From JBCBKP01 sp038521625 (GTDB lineage Bacteria; Planctomycetota; Phycisphaerae; Phycisphaerales; UBA1924), in assembly GCA_038521625.1 (NCBI GenBank), contig JBCBKP010000002.1:199272-263271 (forward strand): a stretch of DNA of 64,000 bases, written 5' to 3'. Made by a program: the position numbers and the translations under genes. The notes beneath the pieces are model-generated. The model saw nothing but the letters and a program-made list of their open reading frames with translations, was not told where the DNA came from and ran no database searches. Numbering within the stretch: the stretch's first letter is position 1; each line of letters opens with the position of its first letter. This document shows positions 1 through 8,808 of the stretch, piece after piece.

Positions 1-96
1 GCGGCCGATGTTGCCCACCTGGCCCTGGGCGTTGGTCGAGAGCCCGGTCGCGAGCAGGGCGAGCGAGATCGTGAGCGATGTTCGGAGAGGTCGCAA
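1..96 (-). CDS. Exported protein, N-terminal fragment (runs off left edge)
   Basis: This is the beginning of an exported protein that continues beyond the left edge. From a TTG at 94-96 on the minus strand there are 32 codons without a stop: a basic start (RPLRTS), a hydrophobic core (LTISLALLATGLS) and a likely signal peptidase I region (STNAQGQ). There is no ATG nearby and the GAGG about 13 bases upstream is a weak ribosome site, so the start is not certain. It lies 61 bases downstream of the reductase gene on the same strand and is probably cotranscribed. The mature protein is not visible, so no function can be given. Confidence 0.5.
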   Translation of the reverse strand, partial: MRPLRTSLTISLALLATGLSTNAQGQVGNIGR

Positions 97-157
97 GGTT
101 CTGGCCTCGGTGGGTGGCGGTGCGGGGGGCTCGGGTGCGTCTGTTCGGTGTGCCGGC

Positions 158-1141
158 TCAGTACACCTCGAGGAAAACACGCTTCGTGGGCTTGATCTGC
201 CGGTTGATCATGCGGCGCGTCCACGCCTCGGGGTCGCCGGCCTCGGGCGAGACCTCCAGGTACTCGGCGAGCTGTTCCGGCGGGAGCGTCTCGGCGAGCC
301 GACGGAAGATGCCGAGCTCCATGCCCGCGATCCCGCAGACATAGACCAGCGTGCGCGGGCTCTTCAGCATGTTCGAGAGGCTGTCGGCGTGCCCCGCGTG
401 CGGGTCGTGCAGCAGCCGGTCCTGCACGTAGAGGCTCGCCGGACCCTCGTGGATCGTCTGGGGCTGCCGGCTCAGCGCCGTGACATAGCGGAATCCAGCC
501 TGCTCGGAGCTCAGCGCGGTCAGCTCATCGTGATAGAGCAGGTCCGACTCGTAAGGTCCCATAACGAGGGTGGCCCTCGACGGGAACCCGCCCGCCGCCA
601 GGTCGCCGAGCATGCCCCGGAACGGAGCGATCCCGGTCCCGGTCGCGAAGAATACGTAGTCGTGCGCCGCGGCGTCTCCCGGGAGCAGGAACCGCTTGCC
701 CGCCGGGCCCGTGACCGCGACCTCGTCGCCCTCCTTCAGGTCGCAGAGGTAGTTGGAGGCGACGCCGCGGTACAGCGTGTGGTCGTCCCAGTGCTCGTCG
801 ATCAGCCGCTTCACCGTCGTCGCGAGCACGCCGCCCTCCCCGTCCTCGCCCGCGGTCGGGCTCGCGATCGAGTAGAGGCGGAGCTTGTGCGGCTTGCCCC
901 GGGCGCCCTCCCCGGGCGGGAGCACGCCGAAGGACTGGCCGGCGCGGAACCGGCCGGCGAGCGGCGTCCCGGAGACGTCGATCTCGACGTGCCGCACCCA
1001 GCCCGCCGCCTTCTTCGACCTCGTGCAGATCCGCGTTGCGCGAACGGTGCCGGTCGCCGGCGTCGACGGCGTCGCGAGGTTCTGCACGACCTCGGGCAGC
1101 GTTGGGCCTACGCGCGAAGCTGTCCTGATCTCGCTCGCCAC
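158..1141 (-). CDS. Ferredoxin-NADP(+) reductase, plant type
   Basis: A flavoenzyme that moves electrons between ferredoxin (or flavodoxin) and NADP(H) in the cytoplasm. The 327-residue length and motif order fit the plant/cyanobacterial FNR family. RLYSIAS at 88-94 is the FAD isoalloxazine contact, GVASNYLCDL at 126-135 the FAD pyrophosphate region, GTGIAPFRG at 168-176 the NADP pyrophosphate loop, and VYVCGIAGMELGI lies in the NADP-binding C-terminal part. The chain ends in EVY; a terminal tyrosine stacking on FAD is the hallmark of plant-type FNR. The start is a GTG two bases after the stop of the upstream lipoprotein gene, which implies translational coupling. The physiological partner cannot be told from the window. 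Confidence 0.93.
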   Translation of the reverse strand: MASEIRTASRVGPTLPEVVQNLATPSTPATGTVRATRICTRSKKAAGWVRHVEIDVSGTPLAGRFRAGQSFGVLPPGEGARGKPHKLRLYSIASPTAGEDGEGGVLATTVKRLIDEHWDDHTLYRGVASNYLCDLKEGDEVAVTGPAGKRFLLPGDAAAHDYVFFATGTGIAPFRGMLGDLAAGGFPSRATLVMGPYESDLLYHDELTALSSEQAGFRYVTALSRQPQTIHEGPASLYVQDRLLHDPHAGHADSLSNMLKSPRTLVYVCGIAGMELGIFRRLAETLPPEQLAEYLEVSPEAGDPEAWTRRMINRQIKPTKRVFLEVY

Positions 1142-1143
1142 GC

Positions 1144-2394
1144 TCAGTTGTTCCCCCCAGAGATCTCGATCAGGCGATCGACCGAGAGTCGCAGGGTGTC
1201 GGAGCCGCGGATCCGCGACGCCGCGTTGGTGGCGTCGAGGTACGACTGCCGATAGGTGATGTCGATCTGCGAACGCGACTCGTCGAGCCGATCGGCGAGG
1301 CCGGAGAGCACGGAGCCGTCCGGTCCGAGTCGCTCGGACGCGAGACGGAGCTCGGCCGCGATCGAGATCAGAGCGTCGTTGGCGACGCTCGCGGCGTCCG
1401 CGCGCCGGAACGTCGTCTCGAGCTGGATGAACGGCGCCGTGACATCCTCGCGAGATGCCCGCCCGGTTCGTGAACTCGCGCGGCCCAGCTCCGAGAGGAT
1501 CTCCTCGGCCATCGCGACGACCCGCTCCTGCAGCAACGCCGAGAGCTCGTCGGCCCTGGATCGCACCGTCGCGAGGCCGGACGACGCGGCCTCGCGATGA
1601 TCGAGAGCCTCGGCCGATCGGTCCGTGTCCAGCTGCGCAGCGCGGGCGATGCCATCCTCGAGCAGCCGGACCTGCGCCTCCGCGCGACGGAGCTGCGCGA
1701 GCAGCGATTCACGCTCCGGGAGCAGGACCGAGATCTGCGCCCGCAGCTCGCCGGCTTGGCGCTCGAACGACGCCGCGTCGGACTCGAGCTCCTGGATGCG
1801 CGGCGCCCGCTCCGCCATCTCGACCGCCGAGCGGCCGAGCAGAGTCGAGCGGATCTCGTCCGCCTCGCGGCGGGCGCGGGCGACCCGCCCGAGGATCTCC
1901 GCCTCTCGCGACTCGAGCTCCTGGATCTCCTCGGACCTACGCCCGCTCTCGCGCTCGAACCGGGCGATCTCTCCCTCGCGTTCGGTGATCCGCGCCCGCA
2001 GCGAGCCGGTCAGGTCCGCGGTGCTCGCGTTCTCGAGAGCCTCGGCCTCGACGCGGTGCACGTTCACGGAGCGTGCGGCGTTGCGGATGTCGGACAGCAC
2101 CAGCTCGGCATCGCTCACCGCGCGACGCAGATCCGGGATGAGCGGCGTCGCGGCGTGCCGCTTGGCGATCCCCTCGAGGAGCACGGCCTGCGGCTCGACA
2201 CGCTCGGGCGCGTCGGCCAGCTCGGTGGCGATCGTCCGGTACGACCCGGCCTCCGGCTGGGCCTCGCTGGCGAAGGCCGACAGACGAGTCGCCGCTCCGC
2301 TCAGGTCCCGTCTGGCAGCGTCGCCGCCGTCGCAGCCCGCGAGCAGGAGCCCGGTGGTCGTGAAGAACAAGATTCCCCGAGCGTGCGCTCTCAT
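1144..2394 (-). CDS. Coiled-coil lipoprotein of unknown function
   Basis: A 416-residue protein beginning MRAHARG with a type II signal peptide; the lipobox LLLAGC predicts lipidation and anchoring in the envelope. The open frame extends 73 codons further upstream, but that part is Arg/Pro/Gly-rich and lacks a signal sequence, so the start at 2394 is preferred. The mature part is long and strongly helical, with Glu/Arg-rich heptad-like stretches (for example EIQELESREAEILGRVARARREADEI, shown here only by its ends EIQELES and READEI), typical of a coiled coil. No enzymatic motif is seen. It abuts the FNR gene (two-base gap), though a functional link is unclear. A structural or tethering role in the periplasm is inferred only from the shape. 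Confidence 0.75.
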   Translation of the reverse strand: MRAHARGILFFTTTGLLLAGCDGGDAARRDLSGAATRLSAFASEAQPEAGSYRTIATELADAPERVEPQAVLLEGIAKRHAATPLIPDLRRAVSDAELVLSDIRNAARSVNVHRVEAEALENASTADLTGSLRARITEREGEIARFERESGRRSEEIQELESREAEILGRVARARREADEIRSTLLGRSAVEMAERAPRIQELESDAASFERQAGELRAQISVLLPERESLLAQLRRAEAQVRLLEDGIARAAQLDTDRSAEALDHREAASSGLATVRSRADELSALLQERVVAMAEEILSELGRASSRTGRASREDVTAPFIQLETTFRRADAASVANDALISIAAELRLASERLGPDGSVLSGLADRLDESRSQIDITYRQSYLDATNAASRIRGSDTLRLSVDRLIEISGGNN

Positions 2395-2602
2395 GCCGTT
2401 CGCTCCATCATCTGGGTCAGGCCCCGCCGGCGACCGACGCCGCCCCGGGGCGTCTCCCTCGCGTCCGCGGCCGTCGGACGCCCGGCCCTTGCTGGGGCCC
2501 GGCCCGGCGGGCACTGTAGCCCCAGAGGCCGATCCCCGCGCGGGAGGAGGTCGACGGGCCGAGCCGGGTAGTCGGGCTCTGGCCGGGTCGGTGCGCCGTG
2601 CT

Positions 2603-3910
2603 TCAACGGTCACGCCGCTCGACCGGCTCGGACGTTTTGTCCTGACCGGGCAGCTCGTACGCGAGCCCGTACTCGGGCCGCGGGCTGTACATCCCGCGGA
2701 TCCACTCGACGGCCTCTTCGAAACGCGGGTCCTCTTTGTTCTGGTAGATCGGCCGCCAATCCCTCGCCCGTGTCCCCGGGGCGACCACGCGCGGGTGCGG
2801 GTGATCCGAGAACTCGCGCGGCAGGCCGAAGTGCAGCAGCGGCGATCGCTCCGGATCCTCGTAGTTGATCAGCGGGGTCCCGTCGGGCAGCGTCGCGTTG
2901 TCGAGCAAGTAGAAATTGGTATAGACCGTCTGGTCGGAGTTCTTGCTCCGCGTCGCGAGGCGGAGCCGCCCCGCCTCGGCGCCGCCGTGGCAGCGGTTCG
3001 TCGCGCATCCGTTCAGAAGCATCCGGTGCACGCTGCGCCGGAACGTCGCCAGCGCCGGCGGGTCGCGGACGACACGCACCTGCCCGTAGAAATCCCGGGC
3101 GCGGAGACGGAACATCAGCGACAAGAGCTCGAGCCCCGGGCGTTGCAGGAATTCACGCCGCCCGGCTTCGTCCCGCGGGATCCCCTCCAGGCCCGCGTAG
3201 GTCTCCACGAATGCCTCCGCGACGGTTCGGGGCACGATGACCTCGGGCGCGTCGCGCAGGTCGATCTCCCAGACCCGGATCAGGTTCACCTCGCTGGGGC
3301 TGAGCAGCGGGAATCGCCCCGACCCGCCCGCCGGGCCCTCCGGCGTCTCGTCGGTCCGCGAATCGCGCTCGCGGGCACGCTCCATCATGCCGATCTGGGC
3401 GCGGAGCCAGCGGGCAAGCCGGCGCGCGTCCCCGTTGATCGGGTCGACCCGCAGCGCCCGCTCGACCTCCTGCTGGGCCGTAAAGAACGCACCGCGGTCA
3501 CGCAGCCACTCGGCCAGCAGCACCATCGACGCGGAATCGGACGCGTCGATCACGCGCCGGCGCGCGGTGTAGCGATCGGTGACCGGCGCGAGCGGCTCGA
3601 TGAAGGCGATCTGGACACGGGGCACGACGGCCTCGGTCCCCCCGGTCCGCAGCGCAACCTCCAGCGCGTTCTCCCGGGTGATCACGCCCTCCAGCTCGAC
3701 ACCCGACCGCAGCGCGATCCGGTGCTCGTCCTCGGGCTCGTCACGCGGGTCGAGCAAGAACTCGTCGCCCGACGAGGCGGGCGGCGGCTCCGGCTCGGGG
3801 TCCGGCTGGGCCGCGCCGAGGCAGAGGGCGGACACCACGGCCACGGCGGCGATCAGGAGGGGAAGCGGGGCGACGGTGGATCGGCGCGGGTTCTCGGCTT
3901 GGGCCATCAC
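2603..3910 (-). CDS. Exported protein with a CX4CH heme-like motif
   Basis: A 435-residue protein with an N-terminal hydrophobic segment (about residues 15-33, PLLIAAVAVVSALCLGAA) and then a Pro/Glu-rich linker, so probably exported or membrane-anchored. Residues about 60-110 form a small beta-rich domain, followed by a TPR-like helical stretch (AQQEVERALRVDPINGDARRLA). The C-terminal half carries NGCATNRCHGG, with Cys302, Cys307 and His308 forming CX4CH. Planctomycete cytochrome-like domains usually have CXXCH, while CX4CH is a known rarer heme-attachment variant in some multiheme cytochromes. Whether heme is bound here is unproven; a disulfide or metal site is possible. A 208-base gap without a gene separates it from the downstream lipoprotein. 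Confidence 0.8.
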   Translation of the reverse strand: MMAQAENPRRSTVAPLPLLIAAVAVVSALCLGAAQPDPEPEPPPASSGDEFLLDPRDEPEDEHRIALRSGVELEGVITRENALEVALRTGGTEAVVPRVQIAFIEPLAPVTDRYTARRRVIDASDSASMVLLAEWLRDRGAFFTAQQEVERALRVDPINGDARRLARWLRAQIGMMERARERDSRTDETPEGPAGGSGRFPLLSPSEVNLIRVWEIDLRDAPEVIVPRTVAEAFVETYAGLEGIPRDEAGRREFLQRPGLELLSLMFRLRARDFYGQVRVVRDPPALATFRRSVHRMLLNGCATNRCHGGAEAGRLRLATRSKNSDQTVYTNFYLLDNATLPDGTPLINYEDPERSPLLHFGLPREFSDHPHPRVVAPGTRARDWRPIYQNKEDPRFEEAVEWIRGMYSPRPEYGLAYELPGQDKTSEPVERRDR

Positions 3911-3993
3911 CGATTCTGTCCGGTTCGAGGGTCCCCCGCCAATCGGTTCGCGCGAATCGAGTCTGCTTTTTTCCCGGGCGGCCCTGGGGGCCC

Positions 3994-5571
3994 TCAGGCC
4001 GCCTCGTCCGCGATCCGGTCGAGCACGTCCAGCCGGGCGAGCGAGTCATCGCTCACGAGGGTGCAGACCTCGTCGAGGGGCTTGGCGTCCCCCGAGGTGC
4101 CGAGCCGGGCGATCGGGCGGTTGTTCGAGTCGAACTCGAACAGGACCGGGCCCTTCAGCGGCTGGCGGAAGGTCGCCTGCCAGCCGCGCATGTAGACCGC
4201 CGTTCCCGGGAAGATCGTGCGCTTGACCGCGAGGCAGGTCGTCGTCCTCTGGCGGATGGCGGCCGCGCTGGTGCCGACGCCCGCGGACAACTGCTTCAGC
4301 TGCGTCATCGACGTGTCCATAACGAACTGCAGGGAAGCAAGCATCTCGATGGCGTTTCGGCCCGACGCGGTCTTCGGGTTGGCCTGCTGCTCGAGCGTCT
4401 TCACGAAGCCGCCCGCCTCGTCGCGGCGCTCCGTGATTTTGGAGGCCATCTCGGCGATGGGCGCGAGCAGGCGCTCGAGCTCCTCGATGCAGCCGAGGTA
4501 GACCTCGGTCTCGACCTCGCCCTCGCCTCCGAGCTGCCCGAGCTCGATGCGCTGCCCGGCGAACAGCCGGCCCCCCCGGAACACCGCCGCCGGTGACTCG
4601 ACGCGTCCGATCACGCGGACCTCGCCCCCGCTGATCTCCTTGGTGACCTCGAGGTGCTTGCCGACCGAGGCCTGCACGCCGTCGAGGTACCGCGCACGGA
4701 GGCTCCCGCGCGTCTCGATCGTGCCCATGTCGCGGCCCGCCATGCCCTCGATGTGCAGGTCGCCGTCGACCTTCAGCGTCGACGCCTGGACCAGCTCGCG
4801 GATGCTCACATCGGCGCGGCTCGAGACGACGAAGTTGTCCTTGACGCCGCCGCCGACGCTGACGTTGCCGGGGAAGTCGATGTTGCCGGTCGAGAAGTCG
4901 ACGGCTCCCGGGATCTCCAGCGTCTCGTCGACGCGCAGCTCGCTCCCGTCGAAGTACAGCCGCCCGGCAACCGCCGCGACCGCGACGCCGTTCTCTGTCA
5001 CGCGGACCGACCGCTTGATGTCGAGCGAGGTCGACTTCCCGCCCTTGGCGGCCAGCACGGCGCCGTAGACGTCCTGCCCGTCCTCGCCGGTCGTGGCGGG
5101 CTCGAGCTTGCCGATCTTGTCGCCCTTGGCGACGATCACGAACGCCGAATCGTTGTAGAAATCGAAATCCGACTCGTCCTCGCCGCCCCCGCCCTTGCGG
5201 TCACGCTCAGCCCCGCCCGGCGCGACGTTGTTCCTGGTGCGAGCGGCCTGCTCGCGCTCGCGGATGCGCTCGAGCTTCTCCTCGACCGCGTCCTCAAAAA
5301 CGAAGCGGGCGTCGTTGCCGTCGACCGCGGCTTGTCCCTCGGCGACCGTGGCCTCGTGGGTCTCGCCCGGCTCGCCGGCCGCCTTCGAGACCAGCGACGA
5401 GATCCCGTCGCCGACGATCGTCGAGTCGGCCACGCTCTTCTCGGTGAGCAGAGCGCGCAGCGTCGACTCGGTCACGTCGCGCGGGTCGTAGCCGGCCTCC
5501 AGGCGCAGGCGCAGCGTCACCTTCGCCTCGTCGTGCAGGAACCGGACCTGGCTGTGGAGCGTGTCGGACAT
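3994..5571 (-). CDS. fapA: FapA-family (DUF342) polymer-forming protein
   Basis: A 525-residue protein of the FapA/DUF342 family. The N-terminal part (about 1-130) resembles the FapA N-terminal domain. The middle (about 150-360) is the glycine- and valine-rich right-handed beta-helix with turns such as IPGAVDFSTGNIDFPGNVSV and LKVDGDLHIEGMAG. The C-terminus (about 370-460) is helical and probably coiled coil. Family members are linked to flagellar placement or to chemotaxis and motility genes in several phyla, but the biochemical role is poorly defined. It is the last gene of the che operon, 33 bases after cheY, which supports a role in chemotaxis or motility. No flagellar structural gene is in the window. 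Confidence 0.85.
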   Translation of the reverse strand: MSDTLHSQVRFLHDEAKVTLRLRLEAGYDPRDVTESTLRALLTEKSVADSTIVGDGISSLVSKAAGEPGETHEATVAEGQAAVDGNDARFVFEDAVEEKLERIREREQAARTRNNVAPGGAERDRKGGGGEDESDFDFYNDSAFVIVAKGDKIGKLEPATTGEDGQDVYGAVLAAKGGKSTSLDIKRSVRVTENGVAVAAVAGRLYFDGSELRVDETLEIPGAVDFSTGNIDFPGNVSVGGGVKDNFVVSSRADVSIRELVQASTLKVDGDLHIEGMAGRDMGTIETRGSLRARYLDGVQASVGKHLEVTKEISGGEVRVIGRVESPAAVFRGGRLFAGQRIELGQLGGEGEVETEVYLGCIEELERLLAPIAEMASKITERRDEAGGFVKTLEQQANPKTASGRNAIEMLASLQFVMDTSMTQLKQLSAGVGTSAAAIRQRTTTCLAVKRTIFPGTAVYMRGWQATFRQPLKGPVLFEFDSNNRPIARLGTSGDAKPLDEVCTLVSDDSLARLDVLDRIADEAA

Positions 5572-5604
5572 CGAGAACCGCCGATCGGAGGCGGGGACCG
5601 CCGG

Positions 5605-5979
5605 TCAGGCGCTCATGCCGGCCTTCTCGAGCGTCTCGTTGATCCGCGCCTGCAGCACGTCCGGCGTGAACGGCTTCACCACGTAGTTGTTCACGCCCGC
5701 CTTGATCGCCTCGATGACGCGGGACTTCTCCGCCTCGGTCGTGACCATGATCATCGGCGTCGTCTTGTTCTGCTGGCGGTATTGCTTGACGAACGTCAGG
5801 CCGTCCATCACCGGCATGTTCCAGTCCACGAGGACCAGGTCCGGCTTGAACGCGCCGATCTTCGACAGCGCGTCCTGCCCGTCGCACGCCTCCTCAAGCT
5901 CCTCGAAGCCGAGCTGCTTCAGCACCGACTTCTGGATGTTCCGCATCGTCTTCGAGTCGTCGATCAGCATGACCTTCAT
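5605..5979 (-). CDS. cheY: CheY-type response regulator
   Basis: A single receiver domain of 124 residues with no output domain. The acidic pair D7-D8, the phosphoacceptor D52 (LVLVDWNMP), T80/T81 and K102 (VVKPF) are all present. In chemotaxis CheA phosphorylates CheY, and CheY-P acts on the motility machine. It sits between cheX (34 bases) and fapA (33 bases), all on the minus strand, which fits the role of signal output of this operon with CheX as its phosphatase. The motor it acts on (flagellum or type IV pilus) cannot be seen here. Confidence 0.95.
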   Translation of the reverse strand: MKVMLIDDSKTMRNIQKSVLKQLGFEELEEACDGQDALSKIGAFKPDLVLVDWNMPVMDGLTFVKQYRQQNKTTPMIMVTTEAEKSRVIEAIKAGVNNYVVKPFTPDVLQARINETLEKAGMSA

Positions 5980-6013
5980 GGCTTATCGCTCCATGGGTTC
6001 CACGGTGACTGGT

Positions 6014-6520
6014 TCAAGCGCTCGCGGCCGCGTTGCCCGCGCCCGCCCCGGCCGCCTCGTGGTTGTCACGCAGGCCAACCTCGATGGTGAAATCCCCGCA
6101 GTCCGACTGGCAGGGGATCGCGACGCACGGGATGTCCTTCGCCCGCGCGATGTGGTGACCCGCTCCGACGACGACGTTCGGCGTCGAGATCGACACGGCC
6201 TTGTTCGAGGGGAAGAGCGCCTTCGCACCCCCGGAGACCATGTTCACCAGCTCGCCGACCGCGTCGGCGAAGTCCGAGTCCTTCGGGTCGAGGTTCTCGC
6301 CGCAGAAGTTCGCGACGATCGCTACCGCGACCTCCTCGGGGAACGACAGAACGACCGAGCCGATCACCTCACCGCTCATCGCGATGATCCCCGAGACGTC
6401 GTGGCTCGGGCCCGACTCCTGGTGCAGGTGCGGCTCCCCGGTCGTGACGGGGAGCTGCAGCATCGTCGAGAAGACGTTCTGGACGCTCGAGACAAACGGT
6501 GTGATCAGGTTGGGATCCAT
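6014..6520 (-). CDS. cheX: CheX-type chemotaxis phosphatase
   Basis: 168 residues of the CheC/CheX/FliY family, which dephosphorylates CheY-P. The family's active-site helix is visible as FADAVGELVNMVSGGAK, with the Glu and Asn of the ExxN signature. The single active helix, without a clear second copy, fits CheX (which acts as a dimer) better than CheC. The tail is Ala/Gly-rich (GAGAGNAAASA) and probably disordered. It lies between cheA and cheY with gaps of about 32 and 34 bases. No cheC, cheD or cheZ is present in the window, so this is the only visible phosphatase of the pathway. Confidence 0.88.
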   Translation of the reverse strand: MDPNLITPFVSSVQNVFSTMLQLPVTTGEPHLHQESGPSHDVSGIIAMSGEVIGSVVLSFPEEVAVAIVANFCGENLDPKDSDFADAVGELVNMVSGGAKALFPSNKAVSISTPNVVVGAGHHIARAKDIPCVAIPCQSDCGDFTIEVGLRDNHEAAGAGAGNAAASA

Positions 6521-6552
6521 GATGCGCAGCTCCGGCTTGCGTTGACGGTGAC

Positions 6553-8787
6553 TTACTCGGACCGATTGATGATCTTCGTGACGTCCATGATCAGGCTGAC
6601 GCCGCCGTCGTTCCGGACGGTCGCGCCCGACACGGGCCCGCTGTGGTCGACGCCCTCCAGCGGCTTGATGACGATCTCCTGCTGGCCGAGCACGCCGCTC
6701 ACCAGCATGCCGACCGCCTTGTCGTGGTTCGTCAGGATCACCGCCAGGTGGCTCTCCTCGCGCTCGTCGAACGGCACGTTCAGCAGCTCCTGCGCGTCGG
6801 CGAGCGGCAGCACCTGGTCGCGCAGGCGGATCACCTTGCTCTCGATGATCGTCGAGAGCTGGGTCGAGTCCGGACGCACGATCTCCGTGATGTTCCCGAG
6901 CGGGATCGCGTACGTCTCGCCCGCGACACGGACCATCATCGCCGGCATGATCGCGACCGTCAGCGGGATCAAGATGTCAATCCGGCTCCCCTGCCCCGGC
7001 GTGCTCGAGATCGTGATCGTCCCCTTGATCCGCTCGATGTTCGTCCGCACGACGTCCATCCCGACGCCGCGACCCGAAAGGTCGCTGACACCGTCCGCCG
7101 TCGAGAACCCCGGGAGGAAGATCATCTTGTAGACCTCCTCGTCGCACATCGAGGACGCCTCGGCCTCGGTCACCAGACCGCGCTCGACCGCCTTGGCCGC
7201 CACCTTCTCGCGGTTGATCCCGCGACCGTCGTCGATGATCGCGATCCGGACCTGGTTGCCCTCGTGCCCGGCGCGCAGCTTGATCGTCCCCTGCGGGCCC
7301 TTGCCCGCCGCCTCGCGCTCGTCCGGCGGCTCAAGCCCGTGGTCTGCGCTGTTCCGCATCAGGTGCACCAGCGGGTCACCGAGCTCCTCGATCACCGACT
7401 TGTCGACCTCGGTCTCGCCGCCCTCGATCTCGAGCTGGATCTGCTTGCCCGTCTTCTGCGCCAGGTCGCGGATCAGCCGCGGGTACTTGCCGAACAGCTT
7501 GTCCAGCGGCTGCATCCGCGTCCGCATCACGGCGACCTGGAGATCGCTCGTCACCCGGTCCAGCGCCGCCGAGGTTGTCTCCATGTTCTCGACCAGCTCG
7601 GCGTCGGAGTCCGACGACGAGACGACCTGCCCCGCGAGCTCGCCGATCCGGTTCTTCTGCAGCACCAGCTCACCGACGAGGTTCATCAGCGACTCGAGCC
7701 GGCCGACCTCGACCCGGATCGTCTGCTCGACCGCGGGCGCGCCGCGCGATCCCGTCTGACGCGGGTCGGGCCCGCCCTGATCGGCCGGGCCGGCGTCTCC
7801 GACGGGTGCTGGTGCGGCGCTCGGGTCCTCGATCGTCCCCTCCGGCGCCCCGTCGTCCGACCCGTCGTCGAATCCGTCGTGCGCGAGGACGTCCTCGTCC
7901 GACGCCCCGTCCGGCAGCTCGGCCCCGTCAGGCATCACGCCGTCGGCGAGCGACGCGATGCGCTCGATCATCGAGCCCATCGACGGCTCGAAGTACCTCG
8001 ACTCGGCCAGCCCGTCGCGCTGACGGCGGAGCACGACCCGCGTCGCGCGGAGCCGCGGGAGCAACTGCTCGAGCATCGCGCCGTCGAGCCCGGGCGCGTT
8101 GCACGCCGCCGCCCCGACCGCGCGCGTGATCTCGAGCATCGCGTCGAACTCGAAGAAGTCGACCGTCGCGTCGAGCTCCTGGAGCACATCGGCGATGTTG
8201 TCGGCCGCGGCGCTCCTCGTCGACTCGTCGCCCAGCTCGTCGATGTGCGTGCCGAACGCCTCCAGCTGGGCGTCCAGGTCCGCCACGAAGTGCTCCAGCA
8301 GGTCCATCTTGCTGGAGTCGAGCGCGAGCGGCCGCCCGGCCGAGTCGTCCGCTCCCGCGGGCGCGTCACCACCGGCCGGCGCCGACGCCGACGCGTCGCC
8401 GCCCTCGCCGATCTTGCTCAGGCCCTCGACGAGGTCGAGCTCGGCCTTGGTCAGCTCCGTCGAGCCGGCGCTCAGCTCGTCGAACTGCACCTTGAGCGTG
8501 TCGATCGACCTCAGGAGCATGTCCATCAGGTCGTTGTCGATCGACGCATCGCCGCCGCGGACGGCGTTCAGCGCCGTCTCCGCCGCGTGCGCGATCTCCA
8601 CCAGGTTCGTCAACGCGAGGAACGAGCCCGACCCCTTGATCGTGTGCAGCGCTCGGAAGGTCTGGTTGACCAGCTCGGGGTCTTCCGGCGTCGACTCGAG
8701 CTGGACGAGATCCCCCTCGAGCTGCTCGAGGAGCTCCCCCGACTCGGTCAGGAAGTCCTGCATGATCTCCGGGTCGAACTCGCTCAT
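6553..8787 (-). CDS. cheA: Chemotaxis histidine kinase CheA
   Basis: A 744-residue kinase that phosphorylates CheY and CheB. The HPt domain is at about 1-105, with phosphoryl-acceptor H48 in ALHTIKGSGSF. Residues about 155-260 form a second helical segment that resembles an HPt fold but has no histidine at the equivalent place (LDATVDFFEFDAML). A Pro/Asp/Gly-rich linker follows (about 265-350). The dimerisation and HATPase domains carry the N box (HLMRNSADHGL), G1 (DDGRG) and G2 (GRGVGMDVV) motifs, and the C-terminal 130 residues are the CheW-like regulatory domain (VAGETYAIPLGNITEIV). No separate P2 CheY-binding domain is obvious. It sits 21 bases downstream of cheR. Confidence 0.96.
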   Translation of the reverse strand: MSEFDPEIMQDFLTESGELLEQLEGDLVQLESTPEDPELVNQTFRALHTIKGSGSFLALTNLVEIAHAAETALNAVRGGDASIDNDLMDMLLRSIDTLKVQFDELSAGSTELTKAELDLVEGLSKIGEGGDASASAPAGGDAPAGADDSAGRPLALDSSKMDLLEHFVADLDAQLEAFGTHIDELGDESTRSAAADNIADVLQELDATVDFFEFDAMLEITRAVGAAACNAPGLDGAMLEQLLPRLRATRVVLRRQRDGLAESRYFEPSMGSMIERIASLADGVMPDGAELPDGASDEDVLAHDGFDDGSDDGAPEGTIEDPSAAPAPVGDAGPADQGGPDPRQTGSRGAPAVEQTIRVEVGRLESLMNLVGELVLQKNRIGELAGQVVSSSDSDAELVENMETTSAALDRVTSDLQVAVMRTRMQPLDKLFGKYPRLIRDLAQKTGKQIQLEIEGGETEVDKSVIEELGDPLVHLMRNSADHGLEPPDEREAAGKGPQGTIKLRAGHEGNQVRIAIIDDGRGINREKVAAKAVERGLVTEAEASSMCDEEVYKMIFLPGFSTADGVSDLSGRGVGMDVVRTNIERIKGTITISSTPGQGSRIDILIPLTVAIMPAMMVRVAGETYAIPLGNITEIVRPDSTQLSTIIESKVIRLRDQVLPLADAQELLNVPFDEREESHLAVILTNHDKAVGMLVSGVLGQQEIVIKPLEGVDHSGPVSGATVRNDGGVSLIMDVTKIINRSE

Positions 8788-8808
8788 CTCATCCCCCCAC
8801 GCTCTCGC

